A stretch of DNA of 35,224 bases from contig CABSFY010000011.1 in assembly GCA_902477055.1 (NCBI GenBank), positions 1-35,224 of the forward strand, read 5' to 3'. The position numbers were made by a program, and so were the translations under genes. Positions 8,427 through 17,254 of this stretch are shown here, piece by piece. The notes beneath the pieces are model-generated. The model made no database searches. It worked only from the letters and a program-made list of their open reading frames with translations, and was not told the DNA's origin. The stretch is from an uncultured Eubacteriales bacterium. GTDB lineage: Bacteria; Bacillota; Clostridia; Oscillospirales; Oscillospiraceae. Numbering within the stretch: position 1 is the first letter of the stretch; every line of letters starts with the position of its first letter.

Positions 8427-11050
8427 TTCGCCGCGTACCAGCTTTCTCCCATTTTTGCCTCTGCGATGAGCGGCACGTCGAGCCGGACGGCCTGCTCCAT
8501 CTCGCGCGTGACCAGCTCCATGACGCGCGGCGCTTCAAAGGCGGGGCATTCGACGATCAGCTCGTCGTGGACCTGCAAAACGAGCCGCGCTTGCAGCTCC
8601 TCGGCCTCCAGCGCATGGAACACGCGCACCATGGCCAGCTTGATGATGTCCGCCGCCGTGCCCTGAATGGGCGTGTTGAGGGCGATGCGTTCCGCGCCGG
8701 AGCGGACGTTGAAGTTCGTGCTCTTGATCTCCGGAATATACCGGCGACGGCGGAACAGTGTTTCCACATAGCCCTGCGTCCGCGCGGTTTCCACGATGTC
8801 GTGCATATAATCGCGCACGCCGGGGTATTTGCGCAAATAGCTTTCGATATAATCCTTGGCCTCGTAGCGCGACACGCCGATGTCCTGTGCCAGCGAGAAT
8901 TCGGAGATGCCGTAGACGATGCCGAAATTGACGGCCTTGGCGTTGCGGCGCATGAGCGGCGTGACCTCGCGCAGCGGAACGTTGAATACCTGCGAGGCGG
9001 TGACGGCGTGGAAGTCCTCGCCGGAGCGGAATGCCTCCTGCATTGCCGTGTCGCCGGCGATGTGCGCAAGCACGCGCAGCTCGATCTGGCTGTAGTCCGC
9101 GTCAACGAGGACAAAGCCCTCGCGCGGGACGAACATTTTGCGAATTTCGCTGCCCAGCTCCGTGCGGACGGGGATGTTTTGCAGATTCGGCTCTGTCGAG
9201 GACAGGCGGCCGGTCGCGGTGACGGTGTTTTGGAACGTCGTGTGGATGCGGCCGTCATCCGCGATGACCTTTTGCAGGCCCTCGGCATAGGTCGAGTTGA
9301 GCTTCGTCAGCATTCGGTAGTCCATGATGGCCGGGACGATCGGGTGCTTGTCGCGAAGCTGCGCCAGCACGTCGGCGTTCGTAGAGTAGCCGCTTTTCGT
9401 TTTCTTGACCGGCGGCAGCTCCAGCTTTTCAAACAGCACCGTGCCAAGCTGCCTGGTCGAATTGATGTTGAATTCGCCGCCCGCCGCATCGTAGATGATG
9501 CGTTCGCAGTCAGCGATCCGCGCCGAGAGCATCTGTCCGAAGTCGTGCAGTGCCGCGCGGTCCACGAGAATGCCGTCGTGCTCCATCTGCGCCAGCACGC
9601 GGCACAGGGGCAGGTCGATTTTTTCAAAAAGGTCCGTCATGCCCTGCTCGCGCAGCTTTTCCGACAGCACGTCGTACAGCCCCTCGACGCACGCGGCCTC
9701 GATGGCCAGCGCGGTTTCGGCGGGGTATTCTGCCTGCGTGGCGGGGGAGAAGTGCAGATAATCCTGCGTGAGCTGCGAAAGCTCGTATTTTCCGCGCGTC
9801 GCGTCGAGCAGATATGCCGCGACGGCCGTGTCAAATACAAAACCGTCCGCATCGATGCCTGCGGTCAACAGGCGGCGGAGCAGCGGCTTGACATCGTGCG
9901 CGGCCTTCGGATATTCGGCGGAAAACAGCCGCTTTAGCAGCGGAAGGTATGCCTCGCCCAGCTTATCCCGTTGCAGGAGATAGACCTGCGTGTCCGCTTC
10001 CTTCGATTGCGGTGCGGCGAAAACGCAGTCGATCGCTGCGTCGTCGGCGAGAAACAGCAGCGCACCGGAAAAAAGCGGTTCGGCCTGCACTGCGTCCGTG
10101 ACCGCAATCATGGAACAGGTGCCGGTGAAGCAGCTGTCGGCCTGCGCCGGTTCTTCCTCCGCCGGTTCGAGCGCCGCGCCGCGCAGACCGTATTTATCGA
10201 TCAGCTTCTGAAATTCCAGCCGGACGAACAGGTCATACAGCTCGCGGCGCTTCGGCGGGCGGACGAGGTTCGCCTCCGGCGAGAAGTTTTCAATGGGCGC
10301 GTTCGTGCGGATGGTGGCGAGGTCGTAGGAAAGGTAGGCGGCCTCGCGGCCGTTTTGTAGCTTTTCAAAGAGCTTGCCCTTCATATTCTGCGGCGTGAGG
10401 TTTTCGTACACGCCGTCAAGTGTACCGAAGCGCTGCAAAAGCTCTGCGGCGGTTTTCGGTCCGACACCCGCGACACCGGGAATGTTGTCCGAGCTGTCGC
10501 CCATGAGAGCCTTGAGGTCGATCAGGCGCAGCGGCTCAAAGCCGTATTCCAGCCGGAATACCTCCGGTGTGTAGTTTACGGTGAGCGTCTGCCCGCCCTG
10601 CGTGCGGACGAGCTTGACGGTAACGTGATCGTTCACGAGTTGTAAGCTGTCACGGTCGCCGGTTAGGACAACGCAGTCACAATTTGCTTCGGTGCAGCAC
10701 CGCGCGACAGTGCCGATCACGTCGTCGGCCTCCCAGCCCTGACATTCGTAGATGGGGATATTCATCGCCCGCAGCACATCCTTCATGACCGGCATCTGCA
10801 TGGCAAGCTCGTCCGGCATCCCGTGGCGCGTGGCCTTGTAGCCGTCGTATTTCAGATGGCGGAAGGTCGGCCCGTGCAGGTCGAAGGCGACGCAGAGGGC
10901 ATCCGGCGCTTCCTCTCGCCGGACCCGCTCCAGAATATTGAGAAAGCCGAAGATGGCGTTTGTAAACAGGCCGTCGCGCGTTGTCAGCGGGTGAACGCCG
11001 TAAAACGCGCGGTTGATGACGCTGTTGCCATCCAAAATCATCAGCTTCAT
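8423..11050 (-). CDS. polA: DNA polymerase I
   Basis: Family A DNA polymerase, 875 residues, used in Okazaki-fragment maturation and repair. The N-terminal 290 residues form the 5'-3' exonuclease, with the ADDVIGT and LVNDHVTVKL segments. The middle domain has the 3'-5' exonuclease fold but lacks the DxE pair of the proofreading site, as in Bacillus Pol I, so proofreading is probably absent. Polymerase motif A is DYSQIELRVLAHIAGD starting at D652, motif B is RRNAKAVNFGIVYG, and motif C is VHDE with H828-D829-E830. The start at 11050 follows a GGAGG placed 7 bases upstream; an in-frame ATG 24 bases earlier lacks such a site. It begins 20 bases after the cysS stop. Confidence 0.97.
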   Translation of the reverse strand: MKLMILDGNSVINRAFYGVHPLTTRDGLFTNAIFGFLNILERVRREEAPDALCVAFDLHGPTFRHLKYDGYKATRHGMPDELAMQMPVMKDVLRAMNIPIYECQGWEADDVIGTVARCCTEANCDCVVLTGDRDSLQLVNDHVTVKLVRTQGGQTLTVNYTPEVFRLEYGFEPLRLIDLKALMGDSSDNIPGVAGVGPKTAAELLQRFGTLDGVYENLTPQNMKGKLFEKLQNGREAAYLSYDLATIRTNAPIENFSPEANLVRPPKRRELYDLFVRLEFQKLIDKYGLRGAALEPAEEEPAQADSCFTGTCSMIAVTDAVQAEPLFSGALLFLADDAAIDCVFAAPQSKEADTQVYLLQRDKLGEAYLPLLKRLFSAEYPKAAHDVKPLLRRLLTAGIDADGFVFDTAVAAYLLDATRGKYELSQLTQDYLHFSPATQAEYPAETALAIEAACVEGLYDVLSEKLREQGMTDLFEKIDLPLCRVLAQMEHDGILVDRAALHDFGQMLSARIADCERIIYDAAGGEFNINSTRQLGTVLFEKLELPPVKKTKSGYSTNADVLAQLRDKHPIVPAIMDYRMLTKLNSTYAEGLQKVIADDGRIHTTFQNTVTATGRLSSTEPNLQNIPVRTELGSEIRKMFVPREGFVLVDADYSQIELRVLAHIAGDTAMQEAFRSGEDFHAVTASQVFNVPLREVTPLMRRNAKAVNFGIVYGISEFSLAQDIGVSRYEAKDYIESYLRKYPGVRDYMHDIVETARTQGYVETLFRRRRYIPEIKSTNFNVRSGAERIALNTPIQGTAADIIKLAMVRVFHALEAEELQARLVLQVHDELIVECPAFEAPRVMELVTREMEQAVRLDVPLIAEAKMGESWYAAK

Positions 11051-11070
11051 GCGGTTTCCTCCGTAAAACT

Positions 11071-12483
11071 TCAAATGCGCTTCCAGCTCGTTCCCTGCGG
11101 GGTGTCGATGATCTCAATGCCGCGGGATTTCAGCTCGTCGCGGATGCGGTCGGCCTCGGCCCAGTTCTTTTCCTTCTTTGCGGCGGCGCGGGCGGCGACG
11201 AGCGCGTCAATCTCGGGGTCCTGCTCCTGCTTGGGCTGCACGTCGCGGACACGCTGCGCCGCTTGCAGCAGGTTCAGCCCCAGCACCTTGTCAAAATCCG
11301 CCAGCGCGGCCAGCTTCGTCGCGTCGTTCGTCTTAGCCTTCAGGACATCGTAGACGGCGGTGACGGCCAGCGAGGTGTTGAGGTCGCCGTTGAGCGCGGA
11401 AACGAAGCGCTCCTTCAGCGCGGCGAATGCAGCCTCGTCCACGGGTGAAGCGTCGTTCGGGTCCAGCGCAGCGATTTTTGCGATTAGCTTTTCGTACGTC
11501 ACAGCGGCGTTGTCAAGGTTTTCCCAAGAGAACACCAGATTGCGGCGGTAGTGGCTTTGCAGGCAGAACAGGCGGTAGACCAGCGGATCGTAGCCCTTCT
11601 CCTCCAGCAGCGAAACGGTCAGAAATTCGCCCTTGGACTTGGACATTTTGCCGCTTTCGGTGTTGAGATGGTGAACGTGGAACCAGTAGTTGCACCATTT
11701 GTGGCCAAGGTAGGACTCGGATTGGGCAATTTCGTTCGTGTGGTGCGGAAAGGCGTTGTCGATGCCGCCGCAGTGGATGTCGAGATCCTCGCCGAGGTGC
11801 TTCATGCTGATGCCGGAGCACTCGATGTGCCAGCCGGGGTAGCCGACGCCCCACGGGGAGTCCCATTTGAGCGCCTGGTCCTCAAATTTCGACTTCGTGA
11901 ACCAGAGAACGAAGTCGTTTTTGTTGCGCTTATTGACATCTTCCTCGACACCCTCGCGCACGCCGACCTCGAGGTCCTCCTCCTTGTGGTCGTTGAACAC
12001 GTAGTATTTTTCCAGCTTGGACGTGTCAAAATACACGTTGCCGCCGGCAAGATAGGCGTAGCCCTTGTCGAGCAGGGTCTGAACGATGTGGATATACTCC
12101 GGAATGCAGTTCGTTGCCGGTTCGACGACATCGGGGCGCTTGATGTTGAGCTTGTCGCAGTCGGAGAAGAACGCGTCGGTGTAGTATTTTGCGATCTCCA
12201 TGACGGTTTTATGCTCGCGCTTGGCACCCTTGAGCATCTTGTCCTCGCCGGTGTCCGCGTCGGAGGCGAGGTGGCCGACATCGGTGATGTTCATGACGCG
12301 GCGGACGTTGTAGCCGAGGTAGCGCAGGCTCTTTTCCAGCACATCCTCCATGATATAGCTGCGCAGGTTGCCGATGTGCGCGTAGTGGTAGACCGTCGGA
12401 CCGCAGGTGTACATTTTCACGATGTCGGGGTGGTTGGGAACGAACAGCTCTTTCTTATGCGACAGCGAATTGTAGAGATACAT
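11071..12483 (-). CDS. cysS: Cysteinyl-tRNA synthetase
   Basis: Class I synthetase, 470 residues, charging tRNA-Cys. The HIGH-type signature is HIGN at 36-39, and the KMSKS loop is at 279-283. The zinc site used to select cysteine is complete: C27 (TCGPTVY), C222 (GWHIECSGIS), H247 and E251 (FPHHTNE). The C-terminal anticodon-binding region ends with the family's RDELKSRGIEIIDTPQGTSWK segment. The ATG directly follows the cysE stop codon (TAAATG), with GGAGG 8 bases upstream inside the end of cysE, so the two genes should be translationally coupled. Both are placed under the T-box upstream of cysE. Confidence 0.97.
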   Translation of the reverse strand: MYLYNSLSHKKELFVPNHPDIVKMYTCGPTVYHYAHIGNLRSYIMEDVLEKSLRYLGYNVRRVMNITDVGHLASDADTGEDKMLKGAKREHKTVMEIAKYYTDAFFSDCDKLNIKRPDVVEPATNCIPEYIHIVQTLLDKGYAYLAGGNVYFDTSKLEKYYVFNDHKEEDLEVGVREGVEEDVNKRNKNDFVLWFTKSKFEDQALKWDSPWGVGYPGWHIECSGISMKHLGEDLDIHCGGIDNAFPHHTNEIAQSESYLGHKWCNYWFHVHHLNTESGKMSKSKGEFLTVSLLEEKGYDPLVYRLFCLQSHYRRNLVFSWENLDNAAVTYEKLIAKIAALDPNDASPVDEAAFAALKERFVSALNGDLNTSLAVTAVYDVLKAKTNDATKLAALADFDKVLGLNLLQAAQRVRDVQPKQEQDPEIDALVAARAAAKKEKNWAEADRIRDELKSRGIEIIDTPQGTSWKRI

Positions 12484-13122
12484 TTATTTTTCCTCCGATT
12501 GATTTTTCATTTGATGTTCCAGTTCTTCGATGCGCTCGCGCAGGTAGTCCAGCTCGGCGCGGACGGGGTCGGGCGTGTGGATGTGGTCGAGCTTTTCGCC
12601 GTTGATGCGCACGATGCGGCCGGGAACGCCGACGACCGTGGAATTCGGCGGGACCTCGTTGAGTACCACAGCGTTAGCGGCAATGCGGGCATTGTCGCCG
12701 ACCTTGAACGGGCCGAGGATTTTTGCACCGCTGCCGACCATGACGTTGTTGCCGAGGGTTGGGTGGCGCTTTTCACGCTCTGCGCCGGTGCCGCCGAGGG
12801 TCACACCCTGATACAGCAGGCAGTCGTCGCCGATCTCCGCCGTTGCGCCGATGACGATGCCGGTGCCGTGGTCAATGACGAGGCGGCGGCCGATGGTGGC
12901 GGCGGGGTGGATCTCCACGCCCGTCCGGCGCTTGGCGCGCTGCGAGAGCCAACGCGCCAGAAAATACCGCCGGTGCAGATACAGCCAGTGCGCAATGCGG
13001 TAGTAAATTTCCGCGTGCAGGCCGTTATAGAGCCAGAAAACCTCCAGCTTGCTCCGCGCGGCGGGGTCGTTGCGCTGGTAGGCCTCGATGGTTTCCTTCA
13101 AATGCAATGCAATCAACTCCAA
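12484..13122 (-). CDS. cysE: Serine O-acetyltransferase
   Basis: CysE transfers an acetyl group from acetyl-CoA to serine, the first committed step of cysteine synthesis. The 212-residue protein is the short bacterial form. An N-terminal helical region (FWLYNGLHAEIYYRIAHWLY) is followed by left-handed beta-helix hexapeptide repeats. These include GVEIHPAATIG, the active-site strand VIDHGTGIVIGATAEIG and YQGVTLGGTG. There is no in-frame ATG: TTG at 13122 gives the full ORF, but TTG at 13107 has a GGAG 9 bases upstream and may be the true start, shortening the protein by five residues. It is the first gene after a Cys-type T-box. Confidence 0.93.
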   Translation of the reverse strand: MELIALHLKETIEAYQRNDPAARSKLEVFWLYNGLHAEIYYRIAHWLYLHRRYFLARWLSQRAKRRTGVEIHPAATIGRRLVIDHGTGIVIGATAEIGDDCLLYQGVTLGGTGAEREKRHPTLGNNVMVGSGAKILGPFKVGDNARIAANAVVLNEVPPNSTVVGVPGRIVRINGEKLDHIHTPDPVRAELDYLRERIEELEHQMKNQSEEK

Positions 13123-13156
13123 TTTGCAGGGGTGCGGATTTCTTCAGAGTTTCCTC

Positions 13157-13380
13157 AAATAAATAAATTACCCGCCTCTGACAAAAGCCAGAGGCGGGTA
13201 AAAATACTCGCGGTTCCACTCTGATTTTTTACTTCGGCCTTTACGCGGCCAACGGGGTCTCCCCTCGCTCCCGAACGCACTTCGCGGCTACGGCGGCGAC
13301 CCCGCTTCCAGCCGACGACGGGGACTCTCTGACGCACGCGGACGAACCGTTACTCTTTTCGATCAACGCGATATTTCACT
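13157..13380 (-). promoter_or_regulatory. T-box leader (tRNA-Cys sensing) of the cysE operon
   Basis: On the - strand the leader carries the T-box core TGGAACCGCG (13209-13218), which pairs with the tRNA acceptor end. The core is followed by a perfect 12-bp terminator stem (13169-13180 with 13189-13200) and an ATTTATTTATTT tail. The upstream Stem I region has an AGAGA segment and a GCTGGAAG segment. A TGC triplet at 13277-13279 lies in GAAGTGCGTTCGG at the expected specifier position, and TGC is a cysteine codon. T-box control of cysES is established in Bacillus. Here uncharged tRNA-Cys should stabilise the antiterminator and allow expression. The specifier assignment is by inspection only. 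Confidence 0.92.
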
Positions 13381-13386
13381 AGCATT

Positions 13387-13415
13387 ATAGTATCAGCTTT
13401 TCCCGTTGGTGTCAA
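13387..13415 (-). promoter_or_regulatory. Promoter of the T-box cysE operon
   Basis: On the - strand, a perfect TTGACA (13410-13415), a 17-base spacer and TACTAT (13387-13392) place transcription start near 13380, the beginning of the T-box leader. Confidence 0.85.
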
Positions 13416-13424
13416 GAAAATTCC

Positions 13425-14816
<1,392 letters not shown>

Positions 14817-14831
14817 AATTCTTTTCCTCTC

Positions 14832-15845
14832 TTATAGCAGCATGATGTCAGCGGCCTTGCAGGCGGAAACGGTATCGGCATCCCAGATGCTCGACTGCAC
14901 CTCGCCGATGTGGCAGCAGCCCATCAGCAGCATACACAGGCGGCTCTGGCCGATGCCGCCGCCGATGGTCAGCGGCAGCTCGCCGGCAAGCAGCGCCTTG
15001 TGGAAGGGGAGCGTTCGGCGATCGTCGCAGCCGGAAAGCGTGAGCTGGCGGTCGAGCGATTCCGGGCTGACGCGGATGCCCATTGAGGAGACCTCGAACG
15101 AGCGGTCCAGCACCTCGTTCCAGAACAGAATATCGCCGTTGAGCTGCCAGTCGTCGTAGTCGGGGGCGCGGCCGTCATGCGGCTTGCCGGAGCGGAGCTT
15201 TCCGCCGATCTGCATCAGGAAAACGGCCTTGTCCTTGTGTTCACGGTGGAACGCGGTTTCGCGCTCGGAGCCGGTCAGGTCGGGGAAGCGATCCTCCAGC
15301 TCCTGCGTCGTGACAAACACGACCTCGCGCGGGATGTGCGTGGTAATCTGCGGAAACTCGATCTTCAGCGTTTCGCCGGTGACATAGATCGCGTTGACGA
15401 TGCGCTGCACGGTTTCGCGCAGGGTGGCTTCGTTGCGGGTTTCCGGCGTGATGACCTTTTCCCAGTCCCACTGATCGACGTAGACCGAGTGGAGATTGTC
15501 CACGATCTCGTCGCGGCGGATGGCGTTCATGTCCGTGACGATGCCCTTGCCGGGGCGGATTTCATAGCGGGCCAGGGCATAGCGCTTCCATTTTGCCAGC
15601 GAGTGGACGACCTGCGCCTCCTGCCCGACATCGGGGATGTCAAAGGAAACGGGGCGCTCGACACCGTTCAAATTGTCATTCAGACCCGAAGCCTCCTCGA
15701 CAAACAGCGGCGCAGACACGCGCAGCAAATTCAGCGCGTGGCACAGATTCTTTTGGAAGTTGTGTTTGATGTGTTCAATGGCGCATTGCGTTTCGTAGAC
15801 CGTCAGGGGGTTACGATACCCTTCGGGAATGAAACATTTTTTCAT
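14832..15845 (-). CDS. asnA: Aspartate-ammonia ligase (asparagine synthetase A)
   Basis: AsnA makes asparagine from aspartate, ATP and free ammonia, and is structurally related to class II tRNA synthetases. The 337-residue protein has the usual length and family blocks. These are the N-terminal YETQCAIEHIKHNFQKNL, then VEEASGLNDNLNGVERPVSF, the middle VDQWDWEKVI, and the C-terminal GGGIGQSRLCMLLM that completes the ATP site. GGAGG lies about 8 bases before the ATG. It heads an operon with asnS. The leader has a promoter about 100 bases upstream and a terminator-like hairpin between promoter and gene. Confidence 0.96.
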   Translation of the reverse strand: MKKCFIPEGYRNPLTVYETQCAIEHIKHNFQKNLCHALNLLRVSAPLFVEEASGLNDNLNGVERPVSFDIPDVGQEAQVVHSLAKWKRYALARYEIRPGKGIVTDMNAIRRDEIVDNLHSVYVDQWDWEKVITPETRNEATLRETVQRIVNAIYVTGETLKIEFPQITTHIPREVVFVTTQELEDRFPDLTGSERETAFHREHKDKAVFLMQIGGKLRSGKPHDGRAPDYDDWQLNGDILFWNEVLDRSFEVSSMGIRVSPESLDRQLTLSGCDDRRTLPFHKALLAGELPLTIGGGIGQSRLCMLLMGCCHIGEVQSSIWDADTVSACKAADIMLL

Positions 15846-15885
15846 TTGACATCCTCCTTTTCTTCAGTGATGTTCGGAAATTTAT

Positions 15886-15910
15886 GAAAAAGCCTGTTCG
15901 GGCCTTTTTC
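15886..15910 (-). promoter_or_regulatory. Terminator-like hairpin in the asnA leader
   Basis: On the - strand, AAAAAGGCC pairs with GGCTTTTT around a CGAACA loop with one bulged G, and the run of T's forms the descending arm. It lies between the asnA promoter and the start codon, about 40 bases before the gene. Upstream of it a small hairpin TGCCG-CAT-CGGCA occurs. This is the layout of an attenuator, but no T-box motif is present. Confidence 0.45.
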
Positions 15911-15947
15911 CGAGGGAAGAACCTGCCGATGCGGCAAGTTTCTGTAT

Positions 15948-15976
15948 ATTATACTCGCTTCATTTCAATATTACAA
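15948..15976 (-). promoter_or_regulatory. Probable asnA-asnS promoter
   Basis: On the - strand, TTGTAA (15971-15976), 17 bases and a perfect TATAAT (15948-15953) lie about 100 bases before asnA. Confidence 0.8.
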
Positions 15977-15999
15977 GAGAAAAGTGCAGGGCATTCCAA

Positions 16000-16037
16000 A
16001 AAAATTCCGCTGCAAGGCAATCTGCCTTGCAGCGGAA
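16000..16037 (-). terminator. Hairpin terminator, copy 1 of a 36-base direct repeat
   Basis: CCGCTGCAAGGCA (16007-16019) pairs with TGCCTTGCAGCGG (16023-16035) around an ATC loop, extended by TT/AA. On the - strand it is followed by AATTTTTTT, so it is an intrinsic terminator for leftward transcription. Yet no leftward protein gene ends here: the 5S gene beside it runs rightward. The identical 36 bases recur at 29610-29645. Confidence 0.8.
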
Positions 16038-16089
16038 GAAACGAAGGAGTTCACCGAGCAGCGAGGAACTGCTGCGGAAACGGAATATA

Positions 16090-16204
16090 GTTGGTGTTAC
16101 TTGCGATGAGGGTCCACCTGTTCCCATCCCGAACACAGAAGCTAAGCTCATCTGCGCCGACGATAGTTGCCGGGCGGCTGGTTGTGAAAATTGGTAACGC
16201 CAGC
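16090..16204 (+). rRNA. rrf: 5S ribosomal RNA (orphan)
   Basis: The ends TTGGTGTTAC (16091-16100) and GTAACGCCAG (16194-16203) form helix I. The most conserved core, CCACCTGTTCCCATCCCGAAC, is followed by ACAGAAGCTAAGC, GCGCCGACGATAGT and the loop E partner TGTGAAAATTGG, all in order and correctly spaced. At about 115 bases the length is normal. No 23S or 16S gene adjoins it on either side, so it stands apart from an rRNA operon. A rightward terminator follows at 16335-16372. Exact ends are uncertain by a few bases. Confidence 0.88.
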
Positions 16205-16334
16205 ATTTATATTCCGCTTATCTACGATAATTGCCTCATGCCGCGCGTCTTTTCTCCAGCCTTCCATGAAAACACCCCAGTTTCCTTTATTATACCAGAA
16301 ACAAGGGCGTTTGGGTAGTTCTTTGCCAGACTGC
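16205..16334. other. Intergenic stretch after 5S rRNA
   Basis: No gene was found. On the - strand there is a TATAAT near 16292-16297 without a convincing -35 partner. Confidence 0.5.
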
Positions 16335-16372
16335 ATCGGGGTCAGGCATACCGCCTGACCCCGATCATTTTT
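16335..16372 (+). terminator. Rho-independent terminator facing the cyclase gene
   Basis: A perfect 13-bp stem (16335-16347 with 16353-16365), an ATACC loop and CATTTTTA form a rightward terminator downstream of the 5S gene. Its T-run overlaps the stop codon of the leftward gene at 16371. Confidence 0.8.
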
Positions 16373-17048
16373 ATAAATCCTTGATCGCGATGATCTGACA
16401 GGGGAAAGCGTCCATCTTTTCGGCGGGTACCGGAAGGATGAACACCGTTGTGCGCAGCCCCTCAATGGCACCGAGGTTGGTCAAGGACTCTACAATCGCG
16501 ACATTGTGCTTGAAGCAGGTGACATGGATCGGCTCACCGTAAAGCTCCTTCATACGACCGGAGGGGGAGTACCCGTCAACGATCTCAATGCCGGAGGCAT
16601 CGGTGCCGAGCACGCGGATCTTGTATTGCAGAAGGAATGCCAGTGCTTCCTCGCTGACGTAGGGATAAGGCTGCCAGTTCTCCTCACGATATACCTTGTC
16701 ATATCCGGTGTGGAGAAATACGATATCGTTCTCCCGCAGCAGGCCCCTGTATTTTTGCAGGTCCTCTGCGGTGATCGCCTCGCCGGGCTGCTTTCCCTCC
16801 ACGTTGAGCACGACACATTCGCCGATCAGATTCTCGATTGGGAAGTCCTTGACGTCCTGACCGAACTGATCGTGGTGATAGGGGACCTCGACATGGGTCC
16901 CGCAGTGGGAGCCGAGCGTACAGACACATTCAATGTACCAATCCTTGTTCATGCGCCCCTTGCACTCGACCGCATAGGGGAAATGCTCCTGTCCGTTGTT
17001 GTAAAGAGGGTGGCTCAGGCTGATGATCTGTTCTTTTTTGAAGTTCAT
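16371..17048 (-). CDS. Cyclase family metal-dependent hydrolase (kynurenine formamidase-like)
   Basis: A 225-residue protein of the cyclase/KynB family (PF04199), whose characterised members hydrolyse formamides, cyclic amides or lactones with a divalent metal. The metal motif is HCGTHVEVPYHH at 48-59. This preserves H48, H52 and H58 of the family pattern HxGTHxDxPxHF but has glutamate (E54) for the usual aspartate. A later VLGTDASGIEIVD block and HVTCFKHNVAIVESL are typical. AGGAGG lies 7 bases before the ATG. It is transcribed divergently from the FGGY kinase, and the shared 206-base A+T-rich gap suggests a common regulon. The substrate cannot be inferred, and tryptophan-catabolic neighbours are absent. 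Confidence 0.85.
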   Translation of the reverse strand: MNFKKEQIISLSHPLYNNGQEHFPYAVECKGRMNKDWYIECVCTLGSHCGTHVEVPYHHDQFGQDVKDFPIENLIGECVVLNVEGKQPGEAITAEDLQKYRGLLRENDIVFLHTGYDKVYREENWQPYPYVSEEALAFLLQYKIRVLGTDASGIEIVDGYSPSGRMKELYGEPIHVTCFKHNVAIVESLTNLGAIEGLRTTVFILPVPAEKMDAFPCQIIAIKDL

Positions 17049-17081
17049 GAAAACGCCTCCTATTTTATCGTTGCAATGCCA

Positions 17082-17109
17082 TCATACCACATGAAACAAG
17101 AAAAGTCTA
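17082..17109 (-). promoter_or_regulatory. Probable promoter of the cyclase family gene
   Basis: On the - strand, TAGACT (17104-17109), 16 bases and TATGAT (17082-17087) precede the gene by about 35 bases. Confidence 0.55.
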
Positions 17110-17115
17110 CAACAA

Positions 17116-17129
17116 AATAAAATTTTATT
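17116..17129. promoter_or_regulatory. Palindrome AATAAAATTTTATT, possible operator
   Basis: A perfect 14-base palindrome lies between the divergent promoters of the cyclase and FGGY kinase genes. Such A+T-rich palindromes also arise by chance, so this is only a candidate. Confidence 0.3.
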
Positions 17130-17158
17130 AAAATTTCGAAAAGAAAATACAAAAAATA

Positions 17159-17187
17159 TTGCAAATATAAGAAATGTATGCTATACT
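17159..17187 (+). promoter_or_regulatory. Probable promoter of the FGGY kinase operon
   Basis: TTGCAA (17159-17164), 17 bases and TATACT (17182-17187) lie 67 bases before the start codon. The long A+T-rich tract upstream could help polymerase binding. Confidence 0.75.
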
Positions 17188-17254
17188 CTTGATAAGAAAA
17201 GAACAAAAATAAAAAGAAATAAGATATTGTGCTTGTTTTTACAAAAGGAGCGCC

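Noticed and set aside
8381..9937. A 518-codon open frame antisense to polA
   Set aside because: It is an arginine/glutamine-rich shadow of polA codons with no recognisable domain.
11551..13224. A 557-codon open frame antisense to cysS and cysE
   Set aside because: It covers two well-supported genes and part of the T-box leader on the other strand, and has no family features.
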